This document shows positions 17,324-25,474 of a DNA stretch of 64,000 nt, one piece after another. The stretch is from Metabacillus schmidteae (GTDB lineage Bacteria > Bacillota > Bacilli > Bacillales > Bacillaceae), in contig NZ_CAESCH010000001.1 of NCBI RefSeq assembly GCF_903166545.1, positions 2,794,001 through 2,858,000 of the forward strand, given 5' to 3'. Under the pieces are notes generated by a model. It searched no databases. It saw only the letters and a program-made list of their open reading frames with translations, and was not told where the DNA came from. A program made the position numbers and the translations under genes. The stretch's first letter is position 1, and each line of letters opens with the position of its first letter.

Positions 17324-17798
17324 TCCGACCACACTCCAACTCTTTTAATCTTTTATATGTACGTTCCTGAGCCGATTTAAAACCTTTTGTGAACGCTCTT
17401 ATATACCTTTCTTGTTTCAAGTATATTCCACTTTCTCTAGCAGATTCTTCAGCCAATTTACGTATCTCTTCATCACTAAGCAGAAATTCTTCGGGTTTAA
17501 TTTGAGGATCCTTATGTTCGACTGTCTCTTGTTTATCGAAAGTGTATCCTCTATCGATCATTAGCTGCTTGGCTTTTTCGATTTCTTTTTTAATACCTTC
17601 GAAACCTTGTCGCTGGGACTCAACAAAATCATTTAAAACTCTTTCGTAATAGTCCCTTGTGCTAACGCCTTGTTGAATATCGTAACCCTTCACTTCTTCA
17701 CGATCTTTTTTCTTCAACCATTCCGCCTTTTCTTCCTCAATTAGAAGTTCGTCAGCAAGTACTTCCCACGCTGCTTTATCGTCTTTACGTTCACTCAA
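17316..17798 (-). CDS. Hypothetical charged protein
   Basis: 160 residues, MSERKDDKAAWEVLADELLI onward, mostly helical with a long charged coil (residues 40-100). I set the start at the TTG at 17798: GGAGG lies ten bases upstream, and the TTGA overlaps the stop of the preceding membrane ORF. A frame extending 63 codons further back is Cys- and Tyr-rich and looks like an out-of-frame reading of that ORF. No function recognised. Confidence 0.6.
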   Translation of the reverse strand: MSERKDDKAAWEVLADELLIEEEKAEWLKKKDREEVKGYDIQQGVSTRDYYERVLNDFVESQRQGFEGIKKEIEKAKQLMIDRGYTFDKQETVEHKDPQIKPEEFLLSDEEIRKLAEESARESGIYLKQERYIRAFTKGFKSAQERTYKRLKELECGRNE

Positions 17799-18004
17799 CC
17801 AAACAACACCTCCATTAAGTAGTAAAACATAACCACTAATAGTAATAGTGAAAGTTCCAGCTGTTTGTTTTTCGATTTCTTTAATTCTTCTACAGTAGCC
17901 GATGTTTTTTTTCAAGCATCTTTCACACCGATAATAGCCACAAGGGAATTGATAATAGCAATTACAAACGTAATAAGCATCAACCAATCATTATACACAT
18001 TCAT
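17795..18004 (-). pseudogene. Small two-pass membrane ORF with internal TGA
   Basis: The frame starting at 18004 reads MNVYNDWLMLITFVIAIINS then LVAIIGVKDA, meets a TGA at codon 31, and continues as a plausible protein (KKTSATVEELKKSKNKQLEL, then a second hydrophobic helix LLLLVVMFYYLMEVLFG) to a TGA overlapping the next start. The layout helix-basic linker-helix is sensible across the stop, so I read it as a recently broken gene or a sequencing error. Alternatively the 30-residue peptide alone is functional. It has the GAGTGATAAAA leader shared with its neighbour. Confidence 0.5.
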
Positions 18005-18050
18005 TTTTATCACTCAATTTCTTCCAACTGCCTTTTCTTTATTTTTGGAA

Positions 18051-18194
18051 TCAATAGCCTTGTTCATCGCCTGCAAGCTTTAACATTTTTAGATAATTTC
18101 TCGTAGTATCAGTTAAAATCTCTTGTGATACACCCTTTTTCCAGAGGGCTATTAACTGTTCAACTATTTCATCGACATTAATTTTATCACTCAT
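18051..18194 (-). CDS. Small hypothetical protein
   Basis: 47 residues, MSDKINVDEIVEQLIALWKK then GVSQEILTDTTRNYLKMLKL, predicted amphipathic helices. The leader TTGAGTGATAAAAATG is identical in form to that of the next gene. It lies directly after the 185-residue gene (five-base gap). Function unknown. Confidence 0.55.
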   Translation of the reverse strand: MSDKINVDEIVEQLIALWKKGVSQEILTDTTRNYLKMLKLAGDEQGY

Positions 18195-18199
18195 TTTTA

Positions 18200-18754
18200 T
18201 CACTCAACGACCTGACTGGTAACAGCACCTTTAAGTGGATTATTGATGTTACTATTACGGAATAAGTAATTAATTAATACTGGATCGGTATTAAATTCTT
18301 CAACTAACACTTTGCCTTCTAACATAAGCATAATAAAATCATACTTGATCTTAATGCCGAGACCATCTTTATTAATAATGTGAATAGGGTGTGCACCCTC
18401 GATAGAATAGCCATTGCTATCGTCAGAATCATCATGAATACCTTTCTTATTATTACAAGTAAACTCTGCATAATGATCAATGTTCGTGTTTCTTCGTTCT
18501 CCTAAGATTTCACGCAAAACGTCATAAAATCCGTTGATATTCTGTTGGAAAATTTCATTCTTTAAAAATCCATGCATTGATCCGTCTTCTTGTAGTTCTA
18601 AATGGTAAATATAAGGATCAATTCTTTCCCGTAAAGCTTTAATCCATTCTTCTCTTGTTAATGAACGATGTTCTCTACCCCAACGATTTACAGGTCCTTT
18701 ATCAGCTGTTGTTTCGAATTGACGAATAATTCCTAGTGTATAAAATGTTCCCAT
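18200..18754 (-). CDS. Hypothetical protein of phage-like operon
   Basis: A 184-residue protein of unknown family. The N-terminal half (YTLGIIRQFETTADKGPVNR to the YIYHLELQEDGSMHGFLKNE segment) and the aromatic middle suggest a compact alpha/beta fold. The start ATG overlaps the upstream stop (TGATG), with AAGGGATAAGG as the ribosome binding site. It is the largest protein of this operon. Confidence 0.65.
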   Translation of the reverse strand: MGTFYTLGIIRQFETTADKGPVNRWGREHRSLTREEWIKALRERIDPYIYHLELQEDGSMHGFLKNEIFQQNINGFYDVLREILGERRNTNIDHYAEFTCNNKKGIHDDSDDSNGYSIEGAHPIHIINKDGLGIKIKYDFIMLMLEGKVLVEEFNTDPVLINYLFRNSNINNPLKGAVTSQVVE

Positions 18755-18960
18755 CACCTTATCCCTTCTTCCTTTTCAGCTTTTTTGATCCAATTTCCGA
18801 CTCTATCAATAAGATAATCTAAATTAAAGTTCACACATTCATAATCTTTCTGTGAAAGAAGACGTTTGATGTCATCAAGTTCGGTTTTAATAAACTTCAA
18901 ATCATTTTTGTGATAATACTTCAATCTTTCTAGTTTTTTTGCGTCATTTTTTTCTCTCAT
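18754..18960 (-). CDS. Small hypothetical protein, first gene of operon
   Basis: 68 residues, helical and charged (KKLERLKYYHKNDLKFIKTE). I chose the ATG at 18960 because the preceding GAGTGATGATA matches the leader of two other genes of this operon. It appears to be the first of twelve overlapping genes running down to 15503. No family recognised. Confidence 0.55.
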   Translation of the reverse strand: MREKNDAKKLERLKYYHKNDLKFIKTELDDIKRLLSQKDYECVNFNLDYLIDRVGNWIKKAEKEEGIR

Positions 18961-19047
18961 TATCATCACTCTTATTCAATAAGTCTTTAAAACACCTTTA
19001 TAACAGGTTTAAATGTACAAGACCTTATTGTCTTGGATATAAAAGGC

Positions 19048-19074
19048 TTCCTTCTATAGAAGCCTTCTTGTTAA
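19048..19074 (-). terminator. Hairpin terminator
   Basis: AAGGCTTC/GAAGCCTT stem. On the minus strand it separates the 19222-20294 genes from the twelve-gene operon. The remainder of 18,961-19,221 shows no gene. Confidence 0.6.
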
Positions 19075-19221
19075 TCATATTGAATAGTCATGTTCAGGTT
19101 GGGACTATATGATTTCATTACATTTTAATCCCTGTTTCTTATAAGTTTTTATACATGGCCATTCCTTCCGTACTGTATCGCTAAGGTTAAAATCAAGAAA
19201 ACTCTGTTAACCAAACTGTTT

Positions 19222-19581
19222 TTATAAGAGCTTACTAAGTCTATATTTACTCTTCTTTATTAAGTGTTTAGCTATTTGTTCAGAAATGCCAGCAAACTCT
19301 AACAAGGAAGTAATTTCTTTATCTTGCACACCTTTTCTCACTAACTCAAAAACAGCATAATGAGGTTCATACTTTTCGATTAGCTCTTTAAAGGCTAATT
19401 TAACGTCTAAATCAACCCAATTATCATCCAACCTAATTTGATTAAAAATCTTCTCCGAATATTTATAACTTTCAGGATCAATATTGTTATCATGTTTTTT
19501 ACAATACATAGAATCACTCGTTCCTATTAACTTCGTGCTAACCATGAAATATAAATTAAATGGTATATCATGATTGTTCAA
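19222..19581 (-). CDS. Hypothetical protein
   Basis: 119 residues, starting at a TTG. The C-terminal third (KEITSLLEFAGISEQIAKHL) has the look of a helix-turn-helix, as in sigma-factor region 4 or small phage regulators, but the match is weak. It lies 80 bases downstream of the YolD-like gene and could be cotranscribed with it. Confidence 0.5.
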   Translation of the reverse strand: MNNHDIPFNLYFMVSTKLIGTSDSMYCKKHDNNIDPESYKYSEKIFNQIRLDDNWVDLDVKLAFKELIEKYEPHYAVFELVRKGVQDKEITSLLEFAGISEQIAKHLIKKSKYRLSKLL

Positions 19582-19661
19582 GGATCACTTACTATACAAC
19601 CTTCTTTAAAACGAACAAGATTACATCAATTAAGCCGATCACACTTCCCCTTCTTTAAAAG

Positions 19662-20294
19662 TCAGATAGCTTCTACACCAACAATTTGTTTAAAAGAAAT
19701 AGATTTTAATGACCCTTCTGCATCAATTATTTTTATCATTTTCTGAAATGGATCGACCTTTGATACAACTCCAGGTTCGCTTTTAACATATCCTTGATTT
19801 TCATATAGCTTAAACATTATTGGTTTTTCCATTTCTAAGGATTCCATAATATGATTGTTGATCACTTCTAATTCATCCTCATCAAGTATAGGCTTGGCTA
19901 TTTTATTATCATCTTGAAAAACTTTTCGAACTCCCTTCCATTGGTCAGGTAGACTTTGAAAAGGAGCCCACTTCTTAGCTAGTCCTCGATCTTTAATGTT
20001 CTTCATCTTGAACTCCTTCTGTGCCTTAATCTTCTTTTCAAAAAGACTAATTTCATACGTCTGTAAATCATAAAAACCTCTGTCTATTAATTCTTTTTCT
20101 TTACCAATATGGTTTAACAAGTCTTTAGGAAAATGACTTGTGTTGTAATTTAGATCAATTGAATCATTGGGTGAATGCAGCTTACACACGAATAAACTTC
20201 CATTCCAATAATCTGTGCCAACAATGGTTAACAATTGCAACTCAGAAGGCACTCTTATTACAAACATAATCCTATACTGTTCATCATGATTCAT
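19662..20294 (-). CDS. YolD-like protein
   Basis: A 210-residue protein whose C-terminal half (KDRGLAKKWAPFQSLPDQWK to the KIIDAEGSLKSISFKQIVGV block) matches the YolD-like family, normally about 110 residues and usually paired with a Y-family DNA polymerase (UvrX/YqjW) under SOS control. The N-terminal 90 residues are an added segment I do not recognise. No polymerase gene lies next to it. A good LexA-like box 40 bases upstream supports damage induction. AAGGGGG precedes the ATG. Confidence 0.75.
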   Translation of the reverse strand: MNHDEQYRIMFVIRVPSELQLLTIVGTDYWNGSLFVCKLHSPNDSIDLNYNTSHFPKDLLNHIGKEKELIDRGFYDLQTYEISLFEKKIKAQKEFKMKNIKDRGLAKKWAPFQSLPDQWKGVRKVFQDDNKIAKPILDEDELEVINNHIMESLEMEKPIMFKLYENQGYVKSEPGVVSKVDPFQKMIKIIDAEGSLKSISFKQIVGVEAI

Positions 20295-20334
20295 TGGAAA
20301 CCCCCTTCCATTAATTTGTTAGTTAAAGTATAAT

Positions 20335-20348
20335 CGAATATATGTTCG
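20335..20348. promoter_or_regulatory. LexA (SOS) box
   Basis: CGAATATATGTTCG fits the Bacillus LexA consensus CGAACRNRYGTTYC with one mismatch in the left arm. It lies between the YolD-like gene and the divergent plus-strand gene, and YolD-type genes are known SOS genes in Bacillus. Confidence 0.7.
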
Positions 20349-20410
20349 TGTTCAATAATCGGAAAGATCAAATTGCTCAATCAAAATGCTGACAAAAAAG
20401 GAGAGGTTAT

Positions 20411-20791
20411 ATGAAGAAAGACTCCTATCAACTAGATATTCCAATGGATCTTAGCAATCAACTTGATCAATTAGCAGAAGAGATTGGGATGTCTAAAAAT
20501 GCTATTATTCTTCTAAGTTTGTATTCATTTAGGGAAATGGTTAATAATGAGGGCTTTAGTGTTATTGGTATATTAGTGCCACCAGAAGGTGACGACAAAT
20601 TTAGGTTACAGTGCTATTTACCAAACGGCTTAAAAGAAGATTTATTCAACATTGCGTTACAGCACTTTAACTTTACAAAGATTAACTGGATTGTAAAACT
20701 TGCTCTCAACACATTTATTTGTAACTTAACTTATTCAAAAACAAAGGTCTTTACAGGTCTTATTGATCCACGTTTTCGAATACATAACTAA
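20411..20791 (+). CDS. Ribbon-helix-helix-like hypothetical protein
   Basis: 126 residues. The N-terminus (KKDSYQLDIPMDLSNQLDQL then AEEIGMSKNAIILLSLYSFR) is typical of ribbon-helix-helix DNA-binding proteins: a beta-strand, then two helices. The C-terminal 80 residues are unfamiliar and may contain a second copy of the fold (YLPNGLKEDLFNIALQHFNF). GGAGAGG precedes the ATG. It is divergent from the YolD-like gene and may share its LexA-like box. Confidence 0.55.
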   Translation: MKKDSYQLDIPMDLSNQLDQLAEEIGMSKNAIILLSLYSFREMVNNEGFSVIGILVPPEGDDKFRLQCYLPNGLKEDLFNIALQHFNFTKINWIVKLALNTFICNLTYSKTKVFTGLIDPRFRIHN

Positions 20792-20847
20792 ACGTTTAGA
20801 GTTATTCGCCATATTTTTAACGATTAAATAGTTGGAGAGTGATTGAA

Positions 20848-21066
20848 ATGAATTCCACCGATAAGCAGCTGTCTGATTTGATGATTCATTTAGATTCTGA
20901 AATTAATAAACTAAAAAAGGACCTTAAACTTTCAATAAATTCTAATGGCTTTATAAACCCAAAAACGTTAGATATTAGCCGTGAGATTGATCAATACGTT
21001 TTAGAATGTCAATACATAAAAATTAACAACATGAATAAGGCGAGATCCGTTAATAGGATTTTCTGA
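20848..21066 (+). CDS. Spo0E-family aspartyl-phosphate phosphatase
   Basis: A 72-residue protein with the Spo0E-like core: LDSEINKLKKDLKLSINSNG then INPKTLDISREIDQYVLECQ, where the S-x-E-I/L-D motif is the family signature. Such proteins dephosphorylate Spo0A~P and delay sporulation, or are paralogues of those that do. I chose the ATG with GGAGAG at eight bases. A bidirectional terminator follows. Confidence 0.75.
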   Translation: MNSTDKQLSDLMIHLDSEINKLKKDLKLSINSNGFINPKTLDISREIDQYVLECQYIKINNMNKARSVNRIF

Positions 21067-21072
21067 TTATAT

Positions 21073-21112
21073 ATAAAAAAATCTGTTGGAAATAATACCA
21101 GCAGATTTTTTA
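21073..21112. terminator. Bidirectional terminator
   Basis: AAAAAATCTGTTGG pairs with CCAGCAGATTTTTT around an eight-base loop, between converging genes. Confidence 0.8.
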
Positions 21113-21151
21113 CTTCTATATATCTTTTCTTTATTAAATAAGCTATAAAAA

Positions 21152-21712
21152 TTAGGAATTTCTTGCAATACTTACAATTCTTTGAATAACAGTCTTTATT
21201 TCCTCATTATCTTTAATTAAGAATAAATGATCTGCTTCTCCTTCTTTTGGTGCTATAACATCCCAGTTATCGTACTCAGACTGTTGTCTAGCTAGCACTT
21301 CCATAAAAGAAGAAGCACTTCTAAAAATACTCGTACTTCGCTGGCTCTTTTCGACTCTCTCACGAAGAACTTGGTCTGGTATATCAAAATTAACTATGAT
21401 ACTTACAAATCCTTTATTATGAAAATGTTCAAGTAGATCTAACCGACCTTTTTGATTACGATTTGCGTTGCAAAGAATGAGGTGATTATTAGCCTCATTA
21501 ACTGCATAATCAACAATTGTTTGAGTTATAGCATACTTTAAAGTATTAGGTCCCTGTTTAGGTACTATGGATTTGTAAAATGAATTAATAAATTCAGCGT
21601 GGTTATCTTGATCAATTACAAGTGAGTCGTTTAACTGAAGTTCTAAAGCTTTAGCAAATGTGGTTTTACCACTATGGGTTTTGCCGACTGTAATAATAAC
21701 TAACCTTTTCAT
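21152..21712 (-). CDS. P-loop kinase-like ATPase
   Basis: A 186-residue P-loop protein: Walker A GKTHSGKTT (near residues 8-16), LVIDQDNHAE next, HLILCNANR near 70-78 as a Walker-B-like strand, and a lid with LRERVEKSQRS. It belongs to the AAA_33/polynucleotide- or small-molecule-kinase type. The start is the ATG with GGAG eight bases before it. Substrate unknown. It is a second, distantly related kinase to that at 11008. Confidence 0.8.
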   Translation of the reverse strand: MKRLVIITVGKTHSGKTTFAKALELQLNDSLVIDQDNHAEFINSFYKSIVPKQGPNTLKYAITQTIVDYAVNEANNHLILCNANRNQKGRLDLLEHFHNKGFVSIIVNFDIPDQVLRERVEKSQRSTSIFRSASSFMEVLARQQSEYDNWDVIAPKEGEADHLFLIKDNEEIKTVIQRIVSIARNS

Positions 21713-21770
21713 AAATGCAACTCCATTCTGCAGAATACAGGCCATTTAGTCAAAGAACCATATTATTAAT

Positions 21771-22271
21771 TCAAGAAAGATTTTCCAACCATTGTTTGTT
21801 CCACTGAAAATAAGCTTCTGAATTTTCTTCATTTAAGAATAAGGATTTTGGGTATTGTACAGCCAATTCTGGTATATTCAAAGGATTAAAATAACGTAAT
21901 TCAACAGTTTCGCTATCTATTGGATTTAGGTCACCACTTTTTATTTCACAATCAAAAACATAGACATTATATTCAACTTTATGACCATTTGGATATTCAT
22001 AACGAAAATCTTTACCACCAAATATCCCCAATAATTTCTTTGGAATAACAATTAGTCCTGTCTCTTCCCAAACTTCACGTACAACTGCTTCAGCAGGTGC
22101 TTCTCCAACTTCAATTGCTCCAGCTGGCAGACTCCACCTCTCTCCATTCCCTTTGTTCTGAAATAAAATCTCTCCCCTTTCATTACGGACTATTCCTGCA
22201 ACACTTGGCACAAATAATAATTCATTTCCAACCTTTTCCCGAAGTTTTTTATAATAGTCAGACATCCCCAT
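21771..22271 (-). CDS. Nudix hydrolase
   Basis: A 166-residue Nudix protein with a complete box GAIEVGEAP...REVWEETGLI (near residues 50-74). Its start MGMSDYYKKLREKVGNELLF and layout match the ADP-ribose-pyrophosphatase-like Nudix proteins abundant in Bacillus. Two ATGs six bases apart are possible starts. It resembles the neighbours at 22308 and 28368 (K-R-E/S-x-VG-x-x-x-x-F/I starts, Y-NGD/H-V/K segment), suggesting repeated duplication of this family in the region. Confidence 0.88.
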   Translation of the reverse strand: MGMSDYYKKLREKVGNELLFVPSVAGIVRNERGEILFQNKGNGERWSLPAGAIEVGEAPAEAVVREVWEETGLIVIPKKLLGIFGGKDFRYEYPNGHKVEYNVYVFDCEIKSGDLNPIDSETVELRYFNPLNIPELAVQYPKSLFLNEENSEAYFQWNKQWLENLS

Positions 22272-22307
22272 TTAAGGATCAGCTCCTATAAGCTTATTTT
22301 GTACAAA

Positions 22308-22754
22308 CTAAATAATGTGTTTATTAATAATAAACCTAGCCCTTTCATCAATATGAGGAGGCAACTCACCAATATTGAAATATTTTAAATTTAAACTTTC
22401 ATCATCATTAATGGATAAAACACCACTGGTACCCTCTGCAAGGTATACACATATAACGTTATAGACCTCATCACCGTTTGGGTATTGAAAATAAAAGTCT
22501 TTTCCTGACAAAACATCAAGAAATTTAAAATTCTCAGCTTTTAAACCAGTCTCTTCAAAAAGTTCACGTTCAGCAGTTTGTTCTAAGCTTTCTCCTATTT
22601 CCATAGCCCCACCTGGAAGACCCCATTCATCAGTATCGGATCGGTGTTGAAGTAGTATTTCTTTTTTATCATTTATAACAATTACAGTAGATCCAACCAT
22701 AATGAATGGTCTGCTACCAATAAGCTCTCTCATCTCTTTTATGTATTCAGCCAT
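22308..22754 (-). CDS. Nudix hydrolase
   Basis: A 148-residue Nudix protein with box GAMEIGESL...RELFEETGLK. The upstream part of the open frame does not look coding, so I start at MAEYIKEMRELIG, the conserved family N-terminus, although its ribosome binding site is weak. Paralogous to the preceding gene and to 28368. Substrate unknown. Confidence 0.85.
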   Translation of the reverse strand: MAEYIKEMRELIGSRPFIMVGSTVIVINDKKEILLQHRSDTDEWGLPGGAMEIGESLEQTAERELFEETGLKAENFKFLDVLSGKDFYFQYPNGDEVYNVICVYLAEGTSGVLSINDDESLNLKYFNIGELPPHIDERARFIINKHII

Positions 22755-22860
22755 TACTTTACCACTTTTAATTAAGACTGTTAGATTACCTTCTTTTAAA
22801 TGAGAATATAAGATATTTCTTATTTTGTAAGTATTTCTTTCTATCCTTAAATAACTCAAC

Positions 22861-22912
22861 AAAAAAGGTTCTTATCCTTATTCTCAAAACGTTGCTTGAT
22901 TGTGAAGAAGAG
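22861..22912 (-). repeat. Dispersed 3' repeat, full copy
   Basis: AAAAAAGGTTCTTATCCTTA, then TTCTCAAAACGTTGCTTGAT and TGTGAAGAAGA. It lies ten bases past the HAD gene. Confidence 0.65.
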
Positions 22913-22921
22913 ATTTAAAAT

Positions 22922-23620
22922 CTATTTGGTAGATAAAATAGTATCATTTCTATTTATAATATCTGTTAACCCATTAAGACTATATATTACTTTGACATTT
23001 GTATTTGCTGCTTTATTATTTCGATTTAACCATATACCTACCATCCCAGCTTCATTACTTCCTATTGCGTCAGTTTCAAGCCTATCGCCTATATAATAAC
23101 TTTTCCTAATTGGAACCTTCACTTTTATACATGCTTTTTTAAAGATAGTAGGATCTGGTTTAGCTACTCCTATTTCACTTGAAGTAATAATACATTCAAA
23201 ATAATTACGAATCCCTAGAATCTCCAATTTTTCTAATTGTTGATCATAGTCACCATTGCTAATAACTCCTAGGCGAAAACCCAGTTGTTTTAATTGTTCT
23301 AGGCAAGGAACTACATCCTTAAAAACTGACCAATTTCTTTTGTATAGCTCCAGATAGGTATTAAACTTGCTATCTGCTTGTTCATTAGTTAAGTATTGGC
23401 CGAACAATTCTTTTATTCGCATTCTTCGCTGGTCTTGAAAGGATATTTCTTTTGCTAAAAACTTGTTAAAATATTTTTCAGATAACTTATTCCATACTTC
23501 TACAAATTTTATGTCACTGTATTCTAACTCGTTTCTATTATCTTTTAAAAAATCAATTGCACCCATGCTTTCTGCTCTGTCATGATCAAGCAGTGTTCCA
23601 TCAATATCAAAAAAAATCAC
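22922..23620 (-). CDS. HAD-superfamily hydrolase
   Basis: A 232-residue phosphatase-like protein with all four HAD motifs: FDIDGTLLD (residues 4-12, nucleophile Asp), VISNGD (near 117), the motif III lysine in AKPDPTIFKK (near 153) and GDRLETD (near 176). A helical cap lies between motifs I and II. This fits the YjjG/5'-nucleotidase-like branch. It starts at GTG with GGAG eight bases before. Likely dephosphorylates a small metabolite. Confidence 0.88.
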   Translation of the reverse strand: MIFFDIDGTLLDHDRAESMGAIDFLKDNRNELEYSDIKFVEVWNKLSEKYFNKFLAKEISFQDQRRMRIKELFGQYLTNEQADSKFNTYLELYKRNWSVFKDVVPCLEQLKQLGFRLGVISNGDYDQQLEKLEILGIRNYFECIITSSEIGVAKPDPTIFKKACIKVKVPIRKSYYIGDRLETDAIGSNEAGMVGIWLNRNNKAANTNVKVIYSLNGLTDIINRNDTILSTK

Positions 23621-23838
23621 TTCTAGTTCTCCTTCTACTGATAAAATGTATATAACATTACCTTAATCAATTCTTCACCCGTTTTACTATTCCTTCCATA
23701 AATGAATAATCGATTGCTTTTACTATGCAATCGCTTTGCTTTGATTGTTAATGATCGTTACGTAATTAACCGTTTACAATATTTCAACGCATCTATTCAC
23801 AATCTAACTGACTTAGAGCAATAAATATGATGTGTTAT

Positions 23839-24309
23839 TTAAACAACCACTTTGTTCTCCTCTTCTCTTTTCTTCTTCATAATTATTTCTAGTTCTTTTT
23901 TTGTATCAGGATGAAGCAAAATCTTATCAGTTAGATCCAACGTTGCTGGTTTAACCTTTCTGCCCCATTTCCTTGAAAAGGAACGCCAATCACACACCAT
24001 TTCAATAAGGTATTTTCTTGGCATAGGTAAGGCTTGTTTATTATTAGGATCAACTACCCAATATTCCCAATGATGCTTATTTTTATGTTGATGATGGAGC
24101 CAAGCTTTTTTCCACTTCATTTCATCTTCAGCACTTTTTTCATCCTTGTAGAAAAACTTCTTTGCATAAGGCATAAATTCGATGGGTAAAAATTTTGACC
24201 AATCATGAACAATCCCTTGAATATATAATCCTTCTTGCCAACATTCAATGAGAACATTTAGTTTATGATCCAGAATATATAGGAAATTCCTCCAACATGC
24301 TTTTAACAT
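23839..24309 (-). CDS. DUF5662-like protein
   Basis: A 156-residue protein of the DUF5662 type: IVHDWSKFLPIEFMPYAKKF (near residues 33-52), then AWLHHQHKNKHHWEYW (near 69-84) and EMVCDWRSFSRKWG (near 103-116). The His and Asp residues suggest a metal-dependent HD-like site. Biological role unknown. It is the first gene after a complete T-box leader, so its expression may respond to an uncharged tRNA. Confidence 0.75.
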   Translation of the reverse strand: MLKACWRNFLYILDHKLNVLIECWQEGLYIQGIVHDWSKFLPIEFMPYAKKFFYKDEKSAEDEMKWKKAWLHHQHKNKHHWEYWVVDPNNKQALPMPRKYLIEMVCDWRSFSRKWGRKVKPATLDLTDKILLHPDTKKELEIIMKKKREEENKVVV

Positions 24310-24403
24310 ATATTTTTCCCCCTTTATTAGTATAACTACGTTTTTCTAATTTGAGTTTTTAGATTTTATGACCAAATTTCTATTTCTCCACGAATTAAAT
24401 GCA

Positions 24404-24700
24404 AATAAAAAAACCCCACCCCCAAGACTAAATAAGTCTTGGGGACGAGATTATATATCGTGGTACCACCCCAGTTTGTTAACATGTCACCATATTAACC
24501 TCTTCAGGTACGGTATTAAACTTAAATACGTATACCCTAGCTCTATAACAGGAGCACCTGTCACAATATCCCTTAAAACTAAGTTCCAATGTGATACTCA
24601 GAGGCTTGTTTCAATAAAACATTCTTACTCCTTTTCACCATCTGGAGCTCTCTGTAAAGAATTAATTTTATCTACTCTTCTCATCATCGTAATTACAAAT
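24404..24700 (-). promoter_or_regulatory. T-box leader
   Basis: On the minus strand the region has an AGAGAGCTCCAGATGGTGAA stem I segment, a GGAACT segment, the T-box core GGGGTGGTACCACG (about 24459-24475) and a terminator hairpin CCCCAAGAC/GTCTTGGGG with a T-run (24404-24444). T-boxes sense uncharged tRNA and let transcription proceed when it accumulates. The specifier codon may be ATC (Ile) in GAGTATCAC, but I cannot fold it reliably. The downstream gene is DUF5662-like, not a tRNA synthetase. Confidence 0.85.
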
Positions 24701-24787
24701 TTTGATTTTATATATATTAACAATGTAAGCGTTTTTTGTAAAGGTAATATTATTAATAATTTCCTATAACTTCATCAGTGTATACTT

Positions 24788-24813
24788 AGTGCTTCATTCT
24801 TTATTGAAGAATG
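24788..24813 (-). repeat. Dispersed 3' repeat, short degraded copy
   Basis: AGTGCTTCATTCTTTATTGA then AGAATG, adjacent to the stop codon at 24817. Confidence 0.4.
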
Positions 24814-24816
24814 ATT

Positions 24817-25362
24817 TTATTTTATTTGAAAATTTGAAAGCAACTCTACACATCCATTTTCTTTAAATTCAACTAATGCAAGATTGGAGATTGTTTGCCA
24901 AAATGATGGAAAATTATCTCTATTTTTCTTTTTAAATTCATTGAAAGATGTCTCCGATAAATCAGCCATTGCAAGTGTTATATGTGGAACCCAATTTGCA
25001 GGCGTATATAACTCGAACAAATCTACACAACACTTTTCTAATAAATTGTTAATTTTCTTATGTAATTCAATTAGTTCGCTTGTTTTTATCACCTTTAAAT
25101 ACACAACTTTTGGGGTCGTTTCAAAAAAGTCAAAACCATCTATTAAAATTTCAAAGGGAGAAAGTTTATTACAAAGATTCAACAATTCTTCTTTAAGTGG
25201 ATCAACGCTTAAACAACTGCCTCCTTGAAACCCTATGTTGGGATGTTCAAACGATTGTACACCTATAGATTTGTATTCTGTTTCGAACACATTCCAAAAA
25301 TGTAATACTTTATCTCTCTCATTTCCAGTCAATAAAGAAGCGATACCAATAGTCATACTCAT
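24817..25362 (-). CDS. 2'-5' RNA ligase family (2H phosphoesterase-like)
   Basis: A 181-residue protein with the second 2H motif PHITLAMADL (H-x-T; near residues 125-134). The first motif appears only as HPNIGFQ near 40, where the H-x-T/S pattern is altered. The fold is that of small phosphoesterases acting on RNA ends or cyclic nucleotides. The altered first motif may mean changed or lost activity. Monocistronic. Confidence 0.7.
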   Translation of the reverse strand: MSMTIGIASLLTGNERDKVLHFWNVFETEYKSIGVQSFEHPNIGFQGGSCLSVDPLKEELLNLCNKLSPFEILIDGFDFFETTPKVVYLKVIKTSELIELHKKINNLLEKCCVDLFELYTPANWVPHITLAMADLSETSFNEFKKKNRDNFPSFWQTISNLALVEFKENGCVELLSNFQIK

Positions 25363-25474
25363 AGTTATAATACAATCACTCCCAATAATAATTTATTGGC
25401 TGTTTTTAAATGAACCCATTTTATATCTGATATTCCCTCTATATATAAACTTGATATGACAATGAAATTATTCC

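Noticed and set aside
17799..17987. Cys-rich N-terminal extension of the 160-residue protein
   Set aside because: It is the shifted reading of a small membrane ORF, and a TTG with GGAGG marks a better start.
17795..18004. Selenocysteine or programmed readthrough at the TGA
   Set aside because: No SECIS-like hairpin or selenium-pathway gene is visible, and a simple mutation or read error explains it.
24368..24769. Plus-strand protein of 133 residues
   Set aside because: The sequence is the antisense of the T-box leader and its terminator.
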